56,267 bases of DNA, taken from the NCBI GenBank assembly GCA_024402695.1, contig JAKSTG010000019.1, forward strand, positions 1 through 56,267, in the 5' to 3' direction. Shown piece by piece: positions 35,635 through 46,871 of this stretch (position 1 is its first letter; each line of letters begins with the position of its first letter). The translations under genes were made by a program, and so were the position numbers. This DNA is from Treponema sp. (lineage in GTDB: Bacteria; Spirochaetota; Spirochaetia; Treponematales; Treponemataceae). The notes beneath the pieces were generated by a model. That model was not told the DNA's origin. It was given only the letters and a program-made list of their open reading frames with translations, and made no database searches.

Positions 35635-37245
35635 TTAATTTGTTTTATTATTTAAAACACCCTTGATTGTTTTCATAATCAAGTTTGTTATAAAAATCAA
35701 AATTGAAAGAATAAAGATTTCATTAAACTTAGCAAAATGCTGAAGTTCCTGAATCTTTGTAGTAATAACCATAGTGCGGGCTCCACTGATAAATACAACA
35801 GCACTTACTGTTACCATTCCATTGATAAACAGGTAAATGAAACTTTCCATAAGAGTAGGAAGTGCATTAGGAGTAATAACTCTAACAACAGTCTTTATCC
35901 AGCTGTCTCCCATAATTGCAGCTGTGGTTTCCCAGGAAGCATTCATCTTGTTCATTGTTTCCTTCATCATAAGGAATGGAGTTGCAAAAAAGTGAACCAG
36001 ATTACAGCAAACGATGATAGCGATTGTATTATGAAGGGAAGTTTTTCTGAAAGCCAGAAGGAACGCAATACCAAGAACCATTCCAGGAATTGTGTTTGTA
36101 ACCTGAGCAATAACTTCAATTACCTTTGTTCCTTTAAGAACATTTTTACTTCTGGCAGCAACAAGAGCTGAAACATAAACCAGAAGAGTTCCAAAAAGAG
36201 CTGACAGGAAACTGATATAAAGTGAGTTTGTGAATACCTTTACAAGGGCTCTGTCAGAGAACAGGGATTTTACATTTTTCAAAGTAAAGCTGAAGTTGTA
36301 TGGCCATTCAGTAACAAAAGGTGCAATGAATACAACAAGGAAGATAGAAAGCATAACCATAAGAATTGCTGCAGACAGAACAGAAAGAATAATATCTCTG
36401 GCCGGATTCTTGTTCATAGGATCCTTTGAAATCTTGTTGTAACGAACATTGAATTTCTGAAGGTAGTTCAGAATAAGCACACTAAGAATTGAAGGCAGAA
36501 GCATCATAAGCGCAATTACAGAACCCTGATGGAAATCTGGAAGAGCACCAAGCATTGTATTATAAAGAAGTTCCGCTACAACTGTGTAACGGCCACCGAT
36601 AGAGGCTGGGATACCGAAATCTGTGAAAGAAAGGAAGAAGCTCTGAACAAGAGAAACAGCAATTGTGCTCCATAATGGACGGAGGATTGCAGTGTTGAAA
36701 GTCTTGAATCCGTTATCCCCCATTACACGGCAGACAACCAGGTAACGGCGGTCGATATACCCCATTGTATTCTTGATAAGAGTAAATGATATAGGAAGAG
36801 TATAAACAACATAACAGAACACCAGGCCTTTGAATCCGTAAAACTCAAAAAACTGTTTTCCGAAAAATCGTGTAATAAGTCCTGTTTTTCCGAAAGAATA
36901 AATTACTGCAAAACCATAAGTGATTGTAGGAAGCAGCATAGGAAAAACAGCAAGGGTTCTGAAAGTCTTTTTAAGCCACAAAGGAATGTTTGTAAAGGAA
37001 ACAGTATAAGCAAGAACAAAGGCTAGAATTGTAGTAATAACAGAACTTAAGAAAGAAACCTTTGTACTGTTCCAGAAAGCTTTTGCAAGTTTTCCCTCTG
37101 TAAATACTGCGGCAAAATTACCGAAGGAAAAAGATCCGCCCGCAGTAAAAGCATTCTTCAAAATCATGAAAGCAGGAAGAACAATAAACAAAAGGAAGAA
37201 AACCAGAACTGCAGAAAAAACGAATTTAACCTGTTTATTTCTCAT
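35635..37245 (-). CDS. ABC transporter permease, fused double-domain type
   Basis: The 536-residue protein has about twelve membrane segments and two BPD_transp_1 units, each with an EAA-type loop: DRRYLVVCRVMGDNGFKTFNTAILRPL near residues 158-184 and WETTAAIMGDSWIKTVVRVITPNALP near 435-460. This duplicated layout is the form found in iron (FbpB) and aminoethylphosphonate (AepW) transporters. It is 10 bases after the ATPase gene and 18 before the binding protein. It would form the membrane channel of the import system. Confidence 0.88.
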   Translation of the reverse strand: MRNKQVKFVFSAVLVFFLLFIVLPAFMILKNAFTAGGSFSFGNFAAVFTEGKLAKAFWNSTKVSFLSSVITTILAFVLAYTVSFTNIPLWLKKTFRTLAVFPMLLPTITYGFAVIYSFGKTGLITRFFGKQFFEFYGFKGLVFCYVVYTLPISFTLIKNTMGYIDRRYLVVCRVMGDNGFKTFNTAILRPLWSTIAVSLVQSFFLSFTDFGIPASIGGRYTVVAELLYNTMLGALPDFHQGSVIALMMLLPSILSVLILNYLQKFNVRYNKISKDPMNKNPARDIILSVLSAAILMVMLSIFLVVFIAPFVTEWPYNFSFTLKNVKSLFSDRALVKVFTNSLYISFLSALFGTLLVYVSALVAARSKNVLKGTKVIEVIAQVTNTIPGMVLGIAFLLAFRKTSLHNTIAIIVCCNLVHFFATPFLMMKETMNKMNASWETTAAIMGDSWIKTVVRVITPNALPTLMESFIYLFINGMVTVSAVVFISGARTMVITTKIQELQHFAKFNEIFILSILIFITNLIMKTIKGVLNNKTN

Positions 37246-37255
37246 TGATTATTCC

Positions 37256-38008
37256 TTATTTATTTTCAGAATCAAAAAGTTTGAAAATATTATTCTTTTT
37301 GATTTTGAGCTGCTGGAGGATAAAATCATTAACAAAATCGGAAGCAGGATTTTCGATGATTTCTGAAGGTGCACCGTACTGCTCGATTTTTCCCTGATTG
37401 ATAATAAGAACCTTATCACTGATTGTAAGGGCTTCTTCAGGATCATGAGTAACAATGATTGTTGTAAGATGATAGTCTTTTGCAATTGTTACAATTTTTT
37501 CTTTAATAGACTCTTTGATAACCCCGTCGAGAGCCGAAAGAGGTTCATCCAGAAGAAGAATCTTTGGTTTCATAACCATTGTTCTGGCCAGAGCAACACG
37601 CTGTTTCTGACCGCCCGAAAGCATATCGATTTTTTTATCCAGATGTTCACGAAGTTCAAGAAGATCAATAAGTGAATCTACTTCTTCCTGTGTGGAACGG
37701 CCAGGGAAATTTTTAAGTCCGTAAACAATGTTCTTGTAAGCATTCAAGTTAGGGAAAAGTGCATAATCCTGGAATACAATGTTGAATCCACGTTTTTCCA
37801 TCGGAACTTTTGTAATATCAGTTCCATCGAAAATAAGGGCACCGTCATCTGCCTGAAGAATACCTAAAATCAGGTTCAGAAGAGTTGTTTTTCCGCTGCC
37901 GGAAGGTCCAAGAATAGAAACGATTTCGGAATCCTGGATATCAAGGGAAATATCGTCAAGAATGACCTGACTTTCGAAAGATTTTTTCAGGTTCTGGATC
38001 TTTAACAC
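37256..38008 (-). CDS. ABC transporter ATP-binding protein
   Basis: The 250-residue protein has Walker A GPSGSGKTT (about residues 35-43), Q loop, the signature LSGGQKQRVALARTM (about 134), Walker B ILLLDEPLSALD, and the switch histidine in VTHDPEEALT. It lacks the C-terminal TOBE extension of sugar-type ATPases (250 rather than 350 residues). It energises uptake by the adjacent fused permease and binding lipoprotein. It lies 14 bases after the HTH-cytidylyltransferase gene. Confidence 0.92.
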   Translation of the reverse strand: MLKIQNLKKSFESQVILDDISLDIQDSEIVSILGPSGSGKTTLLNLILGILQADDGALIFDGTDITKVPMEKRGFNIVFQDYALFPNLNAYKNIVYGLKNFPGRSTQEEVDSLIDLLELREHLDKKIDMLSGGQKQRVALARTMVMKPKILLLDEPLSALDGVIKESIKEKIVTIAKDYHLTTIIVTHDPEEALTISDKVLIINQGKIEQYGAPSEIIENPASDFVNDFILQQLKIKKNNIFKLFDSENK

Positions 38009-38022
38009 TTTTGTCTCCTTAT

Positions 38023-38910
38023 TTATACGTTATAAACGTTATCAATGGCTTTAAGCTCATTGAAAGTATCAATTTCTACAATATCATCAAAAGAACATTC
38101 ACGAACTTTCACTGTGAATTCGTCCTTGCAGTATGTAAGCGGAACATTGTCCCAGTAGCGTTCTTTTCCGCCAGGCTGTTCATAAACCTTCTTAACACAT
38201 TCACTAAGTTTTTTTCCGTCTTCACTGTTCCAGTAGGAAATACCAATCATCTGATAAACGTTGGTTCCGCCTACGCTTACACTTTTGATTACATCTTTAT
38301 CCATTTGGAAACACCAGTCATCAGTTCTCTGACAAGGAATTCCAAGATAGTTGGATTCATACTGATATTTTGTGATAAGTTTTGGATTTTTCAGAAGAAG
38401 GTCACTTTCAAGAATATAAGTATTGTCAATAAAATATCTGGCAACCATAAGGGAAGTAATATTGTTTCCTTCGTTGTAAGCAGGATTTTCAATAAACTTG
38501 ATTTTAGGATACTTGTACTGAAGCTGATCAAACTGTTCAGAAAGATAGCCGCGGACAATAATGATATCTTCAATGCCCGCAGCGATTACAGCATCAAGCA
38601 GAGTATCGATAATACGTTCTCCGTGAACACGGATCAATGGCTTTGGTGTATTAAGGGTAATCGGAACAAGACGAGAACCGAAACCAGCGGCAATAAAAAT
38701 GGCTCGTTTTACCCTGTATGGTTCAAGGGCTTCCAGACCTGCAGCGGTAACTGAATCTGATTCAATAAATTTCTTTTCTGTAAGCTCTGCAATAACAGAA
38801 TTAACCGTTCCCACAGAAAGTCCTGTTCGCTTAGCCAGTTCTCTTTGAGACAAAGAACTGTTCTCTGTTGCCAGGATTGAAAGCACATCAAATTCTTTTT
38901 TCAGGAGCAT
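38023..38910 (-). CDS. winged-HTH domain fused to a sugar/phosphoalcohol nucleotidyltransferase (LicC/PntC-like)
   Basis: The 295-residue protein joins an N-terminal winged helix (residues 1-70; LSQRELAKRTGLSVGTVNSVI is a clear recognition helix) to an NTP_transferase of the LicC/PntC type starting AIFIAAGFGSRL, with TPKPLIRVHGERIIDT and the acidic ESDLL metal site. Related enzymes make CDP-choline or CMP-aminoethylphosphonate. No choline kinase or LicA is nearby, and aminoethylphosphonate needs no kinase, so I favour activation of imported aminoethylphosphonate. It heads the transporter operon and diverges from PEP mutase. The HTH probably binds the repeated boxes in the 133-base gap and controls both directions. 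Similar HTH fusions occur in Firmicutes. Which substrate it uses is inferred. Confidence 0.82.
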   Translation of the reverse strand: MLLKKEFDVLSILATENSSLSQRELAKRTGLSVGTVNSVIAELTEKKFIESDSVTAAGLEALEPYRVKRAIFIAAGFGSRLVPITLNTPKPLIRVHGERIIDTLLDAVIAAGIEDIIIVRGYLSEQFDQLQYKYPKIKFIENPAYNEGNNITSLMVARYFIDNTYILESDLLLKNPKLITKYQYESNYLGIPCQRTDDWCFQMDKDVIKSVSVGGTNVYQMIGISYWNSEDGKKLSECVKKVYEQPGGKERYWDNVPLTYCKDEFTVKVRECSFDDIVEIDTFNELKAIDNVYNV

Positions 38911-38920
38911 TTGAACCTCT

Positions 38921-38959
38921 TTGAACGTTTTCTTACATATATTATAGTATTTTGTTCAA
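38921..38959. repeat. operator-like 39-base unit, copy 1
   Basis: The unit begins TTGAAC and ends GTTCAA, an inverted pair about 33 bases apart. Its sequence closely matches the unit at 38983-39020 in the same orientation. It overlaps the -10 box of the leftward promoter. A further TTGAAC half-site lies at 38911-38916. Confidence 0.7.
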
Positions 38960-38969
38960 ATTATGTAAA
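38941..38969 (-). promoter_or_regulatory. promoter of the HTH-cytidylyltransferase/transporter operon
   Basis: The minus strand has TTTACA (38969-38964), a 17-base spacer and a perfect TATAAT (38946-38941), 31 bases before the ATG at 38910, where AGAGG serves as ribosome site. The -10 box lies inside operator unit 1. Confidence 0.75.
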
Positions 38970-38982
38970 TATATCATAACAT

Positions 38983-39020
38983 TTGAACATTTTTTAAACA
39001 TATTGTAATATTCTGTTCAG
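38983..39020. repeat. operator-like 38-base unit, copy 2, containing the promoter of the phosphonate synthesis operon
   Basis: The unit starts TTGAAC and ends GTTCAG and is 62 bases downstream of copy 1, close to six helical turns. TTGAAC (38983-38988) doubles as a -35 box, followed by a 17-base spacer and TAATAT (39006-39011) as -10 for the PEP mutase operon. A GGGAG ribosome site precedes the ATG at 39044. Promoter and operator therefore coincide. Confidence 0.72.
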
Positions 39021-39043
39021 ATATCACTTATAGGGAGATTAAA

Positions 39044-40342
39044 ATGAAATCAGTTTACTTAGGAATTACCGGCGACATAATTCACCCAGGTATCATTAAC
39101 ATCATTAACGAAGGAGCCAAACTCGGAGAACTTACAGTTGGTCTTCTTACAGACAGCGCTATTGTTTCCCACAAACGCCTTCCCTACCTCACTTATGAAC
39201 AGAGAAAAAACGTAGTAGAAAACATCAAGGGAGTTGCAAAAGTAATCCCACAGGAAGAATGGAGCTATGTTCCTAACCTGAAAAAAATCAAACCTGACTA
39301 CATCATCCATGGAGATGACTGGAAAACTAATTATCTGAGTGCAATCCGCGAAGAAGTATTTGAAGTAATGAAAGAATGGGGAGGCCAGGTTGTAGAAATC
39401 CCTTACACACAGGGAATCAACTCTTCAGCCCTTGCAGACAACGCAAAAGCTATCGGAACTACACCGGACATCCGCCGTGCTACACTCCGCCGCCTTATTG
39501 CAGCAAAACCAATCGTACGCATTATGGAAGCCCATTCTGGACTTTCAGGACTTATCGTTGAAAATACAGAAGTTATGAAAGATGACGGACTTCACTCTTT
39601 CGACGGAATGTGGTCTTCATCTCTTACAGACTCTACATCAAAAGGAAAACCGGATATCGAAGCCGTTGACCTTACAACTCGTCTTCAGAGCCTTACAGAC
39701 ATTCTTGAATGCACAACAAAACCAATCATTTATGACGGAGACACTGGTGGTATTCCAGAACACTTTGTTTTCACAGTTCGTACCCTCGAAAGAAACGGTG
39801 TATCAGCTGTAATTGTTGAAGACAAAAAAGGTCTTAAAAAGAACTCCCTTTTCGGAACTGAAGCAAAACAGGTTCTTGCAACAGAAGAAGAATTCTGTGA
39901 AAAAATCTCAGCTGGTAAAAAAGCCCAGGTTACAAAAGACTTCATGATCATTGCCCGCATCGAAGAAATCATTGCAGGTTATACAGTCGATGAAGCAATT
40001 ACTAAAGCTTTTGCCGCAGTAAAAGCCGGTGCAGATGGTGTTATGATTCACTCAAAAGACAAGAGCGGAGAAGACATCAAAGAATTCTGTGCAAAGTTCA
40101 GAGCAGTTTACAAGAACATTCCTATCGTTCTGGTTCCAACAACTTACAACCAGTTTACAGAAGATGAACTGGCAGCATGGGGTGCAAATGTCATCATTTA
40201 CGCAAACCACATGCTCCGTGCTTCGTATCCTGCAATGCAGAAATGTGCAGAAGAAATCCTCAAAGCAGAACGTTCCCTGGAAGTAAATGACATCTGTATG
40301 CCAATCAAACAGATTCTGGAACTGATTCCTGGAACAAAATAA
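39044..40342 (+). CDS. aepX: phosphoenolpyruvate mutase with N-terminal nucleotidyltransferase-like domain
   Basis: The enzyme rearranges phosphoenolpyruvate to phosphonopyruvate, forming the carbon-phosphorus bond that begins phosphonate synthesis. The 432-residue protein has the diagnostic PEP mutase motif EDKKGLKKNS at residues 259-268, the metal-site segment YDGDTGG at 230-236, and a TIM-barrel layout through about 420. Residues 1-130 resemble a cytidylyltransferase fold (VYLGITGDIIHPGI, IIHGDDW), but the usual HxGH is HPGI, so that domain may not be catalytic. It is the first gene of the rightward synthesis operon, with its promoter embedded in the operator repeats. The naming follows Bacteroides aepX and should not be confused with the transport AepX. 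Confidence 0.95.
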   Translation: MKSVYLGITGDIIHPGIINIINEGAKLGELTVGLLTDSAIVSHKRLPYLTYEQRKNVVENIKGVAKVIPQEEWSYVPNLKKIKPDYIIHGDDWKTNYLSAIREEVFEVMKEWGGQVVEIPYTQGINSSALADNAKAIGTTPDIRRATLRRLIAAKPIVRIMEAHSGLSGLIVENTEVMKDDGLHSFDGMWSSSLTDSTSKGKPDIEAVDLTTRLQSLTDILECTTKPIIYDGDTGGIPEHFVFTVRTLERNGVSAVIVEDKKGLKKNSLFGTEAKQVLATEEEFCEKISAGKKAQVTKDFMIIARIEEIIAGYTVDEAITKAFAAVKAGADGVMIHSKDKSGEDIKEFCAKFRAVYKNIPIVLVPTTYNQFTEDELAAWGANVIIYANHMLRASYPAMQKCAEEILKAERSLEVNDICMPIKQILELIPGTK

Positions 40343-40355
40343 GGAAACAAGAAAA

Positions 40356-43333
<2,978 letters not shown>

Positions 43334-43376
43334 TCCAACTTAAAAAGCGGAAATTCTAATAACGCCGCTTGACCTT

Positions 43377-43408
43377 AAAAAGGAGAGGTTTCTACCTCTC
43401 CTTTTTTT
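43377..43408 (+). terminator. intrinsic terminator of the phosphonate synthesis operon
   Basis: AGGAGAGGT (43381-43389) pairs with ACCTCTCCT (43394-43402) around TTCT, followed by a run of T and preceded by a run of A. Confidence 0.9.
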
Positions 43409-43418
43409 ATGTATTTTC

Positions 43419-43427
43419 TGTTATACT
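43419..43427 (+). promoter_or_regulatory. extended -10 promoter, leaderless arrangement
   Basis: TGtTATACT (43419-43427) is an extended -10 element six bases before the ATG at 43434. No Shine-Dalgarno sequence is present and no -35 box is evident. Confidence 0.5.
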
Positions 43428-43433
43428 GAAATC

Positions 43434-44435
43434 ATGATGAAACTTGCAGTGGACATGCGTATGAGCGGAAAAAGCGGAATCGGTTCCTATTTCGATTCCC
43501 TCTTCCCTTTTTTCAAAGAAAATTTTGAAGTTATAGAAATCAATCCTGAAATCGAACCTTTTTCTGTAAAAGAAATTCTTTCATTTCCTAAAGAGGAACT
43601 TTCAAAAATAAACGCCTGTGATGCTTATTACACTCCTTATTGTAACATTCCCGGAGGAATCAAAGTTCCTGTTTTCTCAACAATCCACGACATAGTTTTC
43701 CTGGACATTGCTCTCGCAGGCTTCATTGGAACCAAAGCTAGAAAATGGTTTTATAACCGGGCCTGCAGAAAAAGTAATTTAATTTTTACTGTTTCTGAAT
43801 TCAGTAAAGAAAGAATTTTCCATCACCTTACCTGCAAAAAACCGGTTGTTGTTACCTACAACGCCAGTCCTGCCCAGTACACAGGAGCCGTAGAAAAAAA
43901 GGATTCTTTCGACAGCCTTAATCTTCTTTATGTAGGGAACATCAAAAAACACAAAGGCCTCCACATTCTTCTTGAAGCCTTCAAGAAAATACTGACAACT
44001 GAACCAAATGCAAAACTTACAATTGTTGGAAACGCAAAGAACTTCAGAACCGGCGACGACACAATTACAAAAGAAATAGATTCCTTCGGAGAAAGTGTAA
44101 ACTTTACAGGTTTTATTTCAAACGAAGAACTGAATACCGCTTACCACAATGCAAGTCTCCTGGTACAGCCAAGTTTCTACGAAGGCTTTGGTATGCCTCC
44201 TCTTGAAGCTTTGAACTGCGGAACAAATGTAGTCCTTTCTGACATTCCGGTTTTCAAAGAAATTTACAAGGACTTCCCAGTTACATTCTTCGAATGTGGA
44301 AATTCTGAAGACCTGGCAGAAAAAATCCTTCTGGCTTCAAAAAAGGAACGGCCTGAAAATCTCCCACAGATTTATTCTTTTGAAAGAACCTTCAACATCA
44401 TTAAAAATACAATTTTAGGAAATTGCGCAAAATAG
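43434..44435 (+). CDS. glycosyltransferase family 4
   Basis: The 333-residue GT-B enzyme has the short N-terminal domain of mannosyltransferase-like GT4 proteins, LAVDMRMSGKSGIGSYF, the acceptor-side segment STIHDIVFLD, then LLYVGNIKKHKGLHILLEAF and the nucleotide-sugar signature PSFYEGFGMPPLEAL with conserved E residues near 240-250. The gene opens ATGATG; I keep the first. It precedes a second GT4 gene by 11 bases, so the two likely act in one pathway that extends a surface glycan. Donor and acceptor are not evident. Confidence 0.9.
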   Translation: MMKLAVDMRMSGKSGIGSYFDSLFPFFKENFEVIEINPEIEPFSVKEILSFPKEELSKINACDAYYTPYCNIPGGIKVPVFSTIHDIVFLDIALAGFIGTKARKWFYNRACRKSNLIFTVSEFSKERIFHHLTCKKPVVVTYNASPAQYTGAVEKKDSFDSLNLLYVGNIKKHKGLHILLEAFKKILTTEPNAKLTIVGNAKNFRTGDDTITKEIDSFGESVNFTGFISNEELNTAYHNASLLVQPSFYEGFGMPPLEALNCGTNVVLSDIPVFKEIYKDFPVTFFECGNSEDLAEKILLASKKERPENLPQIYSFERTFNIIKNTILGNCAK

Positions 44436-44446
44436 AGGAAACAGAA

Positions 44447-45559
44447 ATGAAAGTAGCAATTGTACATGACTGGCTTGTAACTTACGGAGGAGCAGAAACT
44501 ATCGTAGACCTTTTTCTCCGCATCTATCCTGATGCAGACATTTTTACCCTTGTTCACGACAAGAACAAAATGAAAGGCCATTTTGAAAACAACCGTATTA
44601 TTACATCTAGCCTCCAGAAATTGCCAAAGGCCACAAAAATCTATACAAAACTTCTTAAGTTCATGCCAAAAGCTTTCGAAGAATTTGATTTTACAGGCTA
44701 CGACCTTGTTATCTGTTCAAGTTCCTGCTGCGCAAAGGGAATCATTACGCCTCCTGGAGTTCCTCACATTGCTTACGTTCACTCCCCTATGCGTTATGCC
44801 TGGGACCTTTTCTTTGACTATAAACGCAGTTCCGGAAAACTCACCCAGTTCTTTATGAACAGATGGATGCCTTCAATCCGTATGTGGGATTATATTTCCA
44901 GCCAGAGAATCGATACAATTGTTGCAAACTCAAAATACATTTCAAGACGCATCAAAAAATTCTGGAATCTTCCTTCAACTGTAATCTATCCTCCGGTAAA
45001 CACAAAACGTTTCTTCTGTGAAAATCTTCCAGAAGAAGATTACTACGTTACCTTCAGTCGCCTGGTTGCATACAAACGCGTTGACCTTGCAGTTTCAGCC
45101 TGTAAAAAGCTTGGTAAAAAACTCGTAGTAGTGGGTGCCGGCGGAGAAATGGACAACCTGAAAAAACTGGCCGGCAACTCAAAGGATATTATCTTTACAG
45201 GCCGTGCATCAGATGAAGATGTTCGCATGTACCTGAACAAATGCAAAGCTCTTATCTTCTGTGCAGAAGAAGATTTTGGAATCACTCCTCTTGAAGCACA
45301 GATCTGTGGTCGCCCGGTAATCGGCTTTAAAAAAGGTGGTACTCTTGAAACTGTCAAAGATGGCATTACAGGGGTTCTTTTTGAAAAACAGGAAACTGAT
45401 TCCGTTGCGGACTCAATCCTCAAGTTTGAAGAGTTAAATGAAAAAGGCGCATTCAATAAAGAAACAATTATTGAACACGCCGCTTCTTTCAGCGAAGAAA
45501 AGTTCATCGAACAGTTCAAGGCTGTTGTCGATGAAACTTTCAAAAAGATCAAATACTAA
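44447..45559 (+). CDS. glycosyltransferase family 4
   Basis: The 370-residue GT-B protein starts MKVAIVHDWLVTYGGAET, the standard opening of a GT4 group. It shows ISRRIKKFWNLPSTVIYPPV, YVTFSRLVAYKRVDLAV, and the signature ICAEEDFGITPLEAQICGRPVIGF, here written FCAEEDFGITPLE. I start it at 44447 because GAGGA lies just before that ATG and the family begins there; an in-frame ATG eight codons upstream overlaps the previous gene. Its TAA overlaps the stop of the convergent aminotransferase by four bases. Confidence 0.9.
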   Translation: MKVAIVHDWLVTYGGAETIVDLFLRIYPDADIFTLVHDKNKMKGHFENNRIITSSLQKLPKATKIYTKLLKFMPKAFEEFDFTGYDLVICSSSCCAKGIITPPGVPHIAYVHSPMRYAWDLFFDYKRSSGKLTQFFMNRWMPSIRMWDYISSQRIDTIVANSKYISRRIKKFWNLPSTVIYPPVNTKRFFCENLPEEDYYVTFSRLVAYKRVDLAVSACKKLGKKLVVVGAGGEMDNLKKLAGNSKDIIFTGRASDEDVRMYLNKCKALIFCAEEDFGITPLEAQICGRPVIGFKKGGTLETVKDGITGVLFEKQETDSVADSILKFEELNEKGAFNKETIIEHAASFSEEKFIEQFKAVVDETFKKIKY

Positions 45560-46851
45560 CAGATCTTCTTATATTCTTCTGCAATAAGTTTTACTCCATA
45601 CTCAACATCGTCTTCCGGTCCTGCGTAGTTCAGGCGGAGACATTTGTTGTAGTGTGGATGATTTTCTACAGGTTCGCTGTCAGGACTGTTTCCAAAGAAG
45701 AAATATTCACCAGGCATTACAAAAACCCCTTTTTCTTTAAGGCGTTTGTAAAATTCAATTGTTGAAATTTTCAGGTCAGGAAGATACAGCCATACGAAAA
45801 TTGAACCTTCGCTTTTATGAATTTTGTAATTCGTTCCAGCAAAATATTCATGAATATATTTCTGGATGTTTTTACTTTTATTTTCATAGAAAGGACGAAC
45901 ACTGTTTCTTGCAGTTTCAATCAGTTTCCCTGTTCTGATAAGGCTACCTGCAATACTCTGACCTACGCTACCTGTTGCTAAAGCGGCAATAGCATTGATC
46001 TTTGAAATGCTGGAAATGATTTCTTTTTTTGCGATAATAATACCGGTTCTTAAAGAAGGCAGCCCAATCTTCGAAAGGCTCATTGAAAGAATCACATTTT
46101 CATCCCAATATGGTTCAGCGTCGTCTGTAAAGATAATATCAGGCCATGGAAGTCCATAAGCATTATCAATAAAGAGAGGAACATTATATTTTTTTGAAAG
46201 TTCCGAAAGGTGCGAAATTTCAGTATCTGTAAGAACGTTGCCTGTAGGGTTTGTAGGACGTGTTACACAAAGACCGGCGGTTTCTTCGGCATGACCTTCC
46301 AGATGTTTTTCCAATGCTTTAAAATCAATATGATATTTGAAAGTGTTGTCATCAAAGAATTCGAAATCTGCAGGAATTCCTACAAAAATATCATTTTCTA
46401 CACACTGGTCTGCATATCCAACATATTCAGGAACCAGCGGAAAAACAATCTTCTTTTTCATTGTTGTTCCGTCTTTACGTGTTACAGTTCCGGCAAACAT
46501 ATTGAAAAGATAGAAGAAAGCACTCTGACTTCCGTTAGCTACAGCAACATTCTCTGCAGTAATATTCCAGCCATAAGTCTTAGACATATATTCAGCTACA
46601 TCAGAAAGGAAACTGGTCTTTCCCTGAGGTGCATCATAACGCCCAATAAGGTTTTCGAATTCTTCACCGTTAGCAAGAATTTCTTCCATTCTTGAACGGT
46701 ACATTTTTTCAACTTCAGGAATGCGGGCCGGATTTCCACCGCCCATCTGTACAATTCTCAGTCCTTCAGGAAATGGTTTTCCAAGATCATCCATAAGCTG
46801 ATTGATCCCTGAAGGTCCGCAAAGTTTCTGTCCAAAATTTGAAAGTTCCAT
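45556..46851 (-). CDS. avtA: valine-pyruvate aminotransferase-like (AvtA)
   Basis: The 431-residue protein matches the AvtA group of class I PLP aminotransferases: ELSNFGQKLCGPSGINQLMDDLG at the start, QMGGGNPARIPEVE, VTRPTNPTGNV, and the PLP lysine in SMSLSKIGLPSLRTG. AvtA exchanges amino groups between valine and pyruvate or alanine and alpha-ketoisovalerate. It closes a leftward operon that begins with another aminotransferase and contains two outer-membrane proteins, an odd mixture. No terminator separates it from the convergent glycosyltransferase. Confidence 0.9.
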   Translation of the reverse strand: MELSNFGQKLCGPSGINQLMDDLGKPFPEGLRIVQMGGGNPARIPEVEKMYRSRMEEILANGEEFENLIGRYDAPQGKTSFLSDVAEYMSKTYGWNITAENVAVANGSQSAFFYLFNMFAGTVTRKDGTTMKKKIVFPLVPEYVGYADQCVENDIFVGIPADFEFFDDNTFKYHIDFKALEKHLEGHAEETAGLCVTRPTNPTGNVLTDTEISHLSELSKKYNVPLFIDNAYGLPWPDIIFTDDAEPYWDENVILSMSLSKIGLPSLRTGIIIAKKEIISSISKINAIAALATGSVGQSIAGSLIRTGKLIETARNSVRPFYENKSKNIQKYIHEYFAGTNYKIHKSEGSIFVWLYLPDLKISTIEFYKRLKEKGVFVMPGEYFFFGNSPDSEPVENHPHYNKCLRLNYAGPEDDVEYGVKLIAEEYKKIC

Positions 46852-46871
46852 ATTACCCCTGATTCGATTTA

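Noticed and set aside
34639..38008. The transporter as a ferric-iron (Fbp) system
   Set aside because: The fused permease and binding protein fit that family too, but the iron-binding tyrosine pattern is not evident and the operon is joined to a cytidylyltransferase facing phosphonate genes. Kept as an alternative, not the main call.
38011..38754. Open frame of 247 residues on the plus strand opposite the HTH-cytidylyltransferase
   Set aside because: The minus-strand protein has clear HTH and nucleotidyltransferase motifs. The plus frame is Phe- and Asn-rich with no domain and is a shadow of the codon bias.
43344..43372. AAGCGG/CCGCTT hairpin after the transaminase fusion gene
   Set aside because: It has a loop of about 15 bases and no T tract; the real terminator lies immediately downstream, so I treat this as chance or a minor structure.
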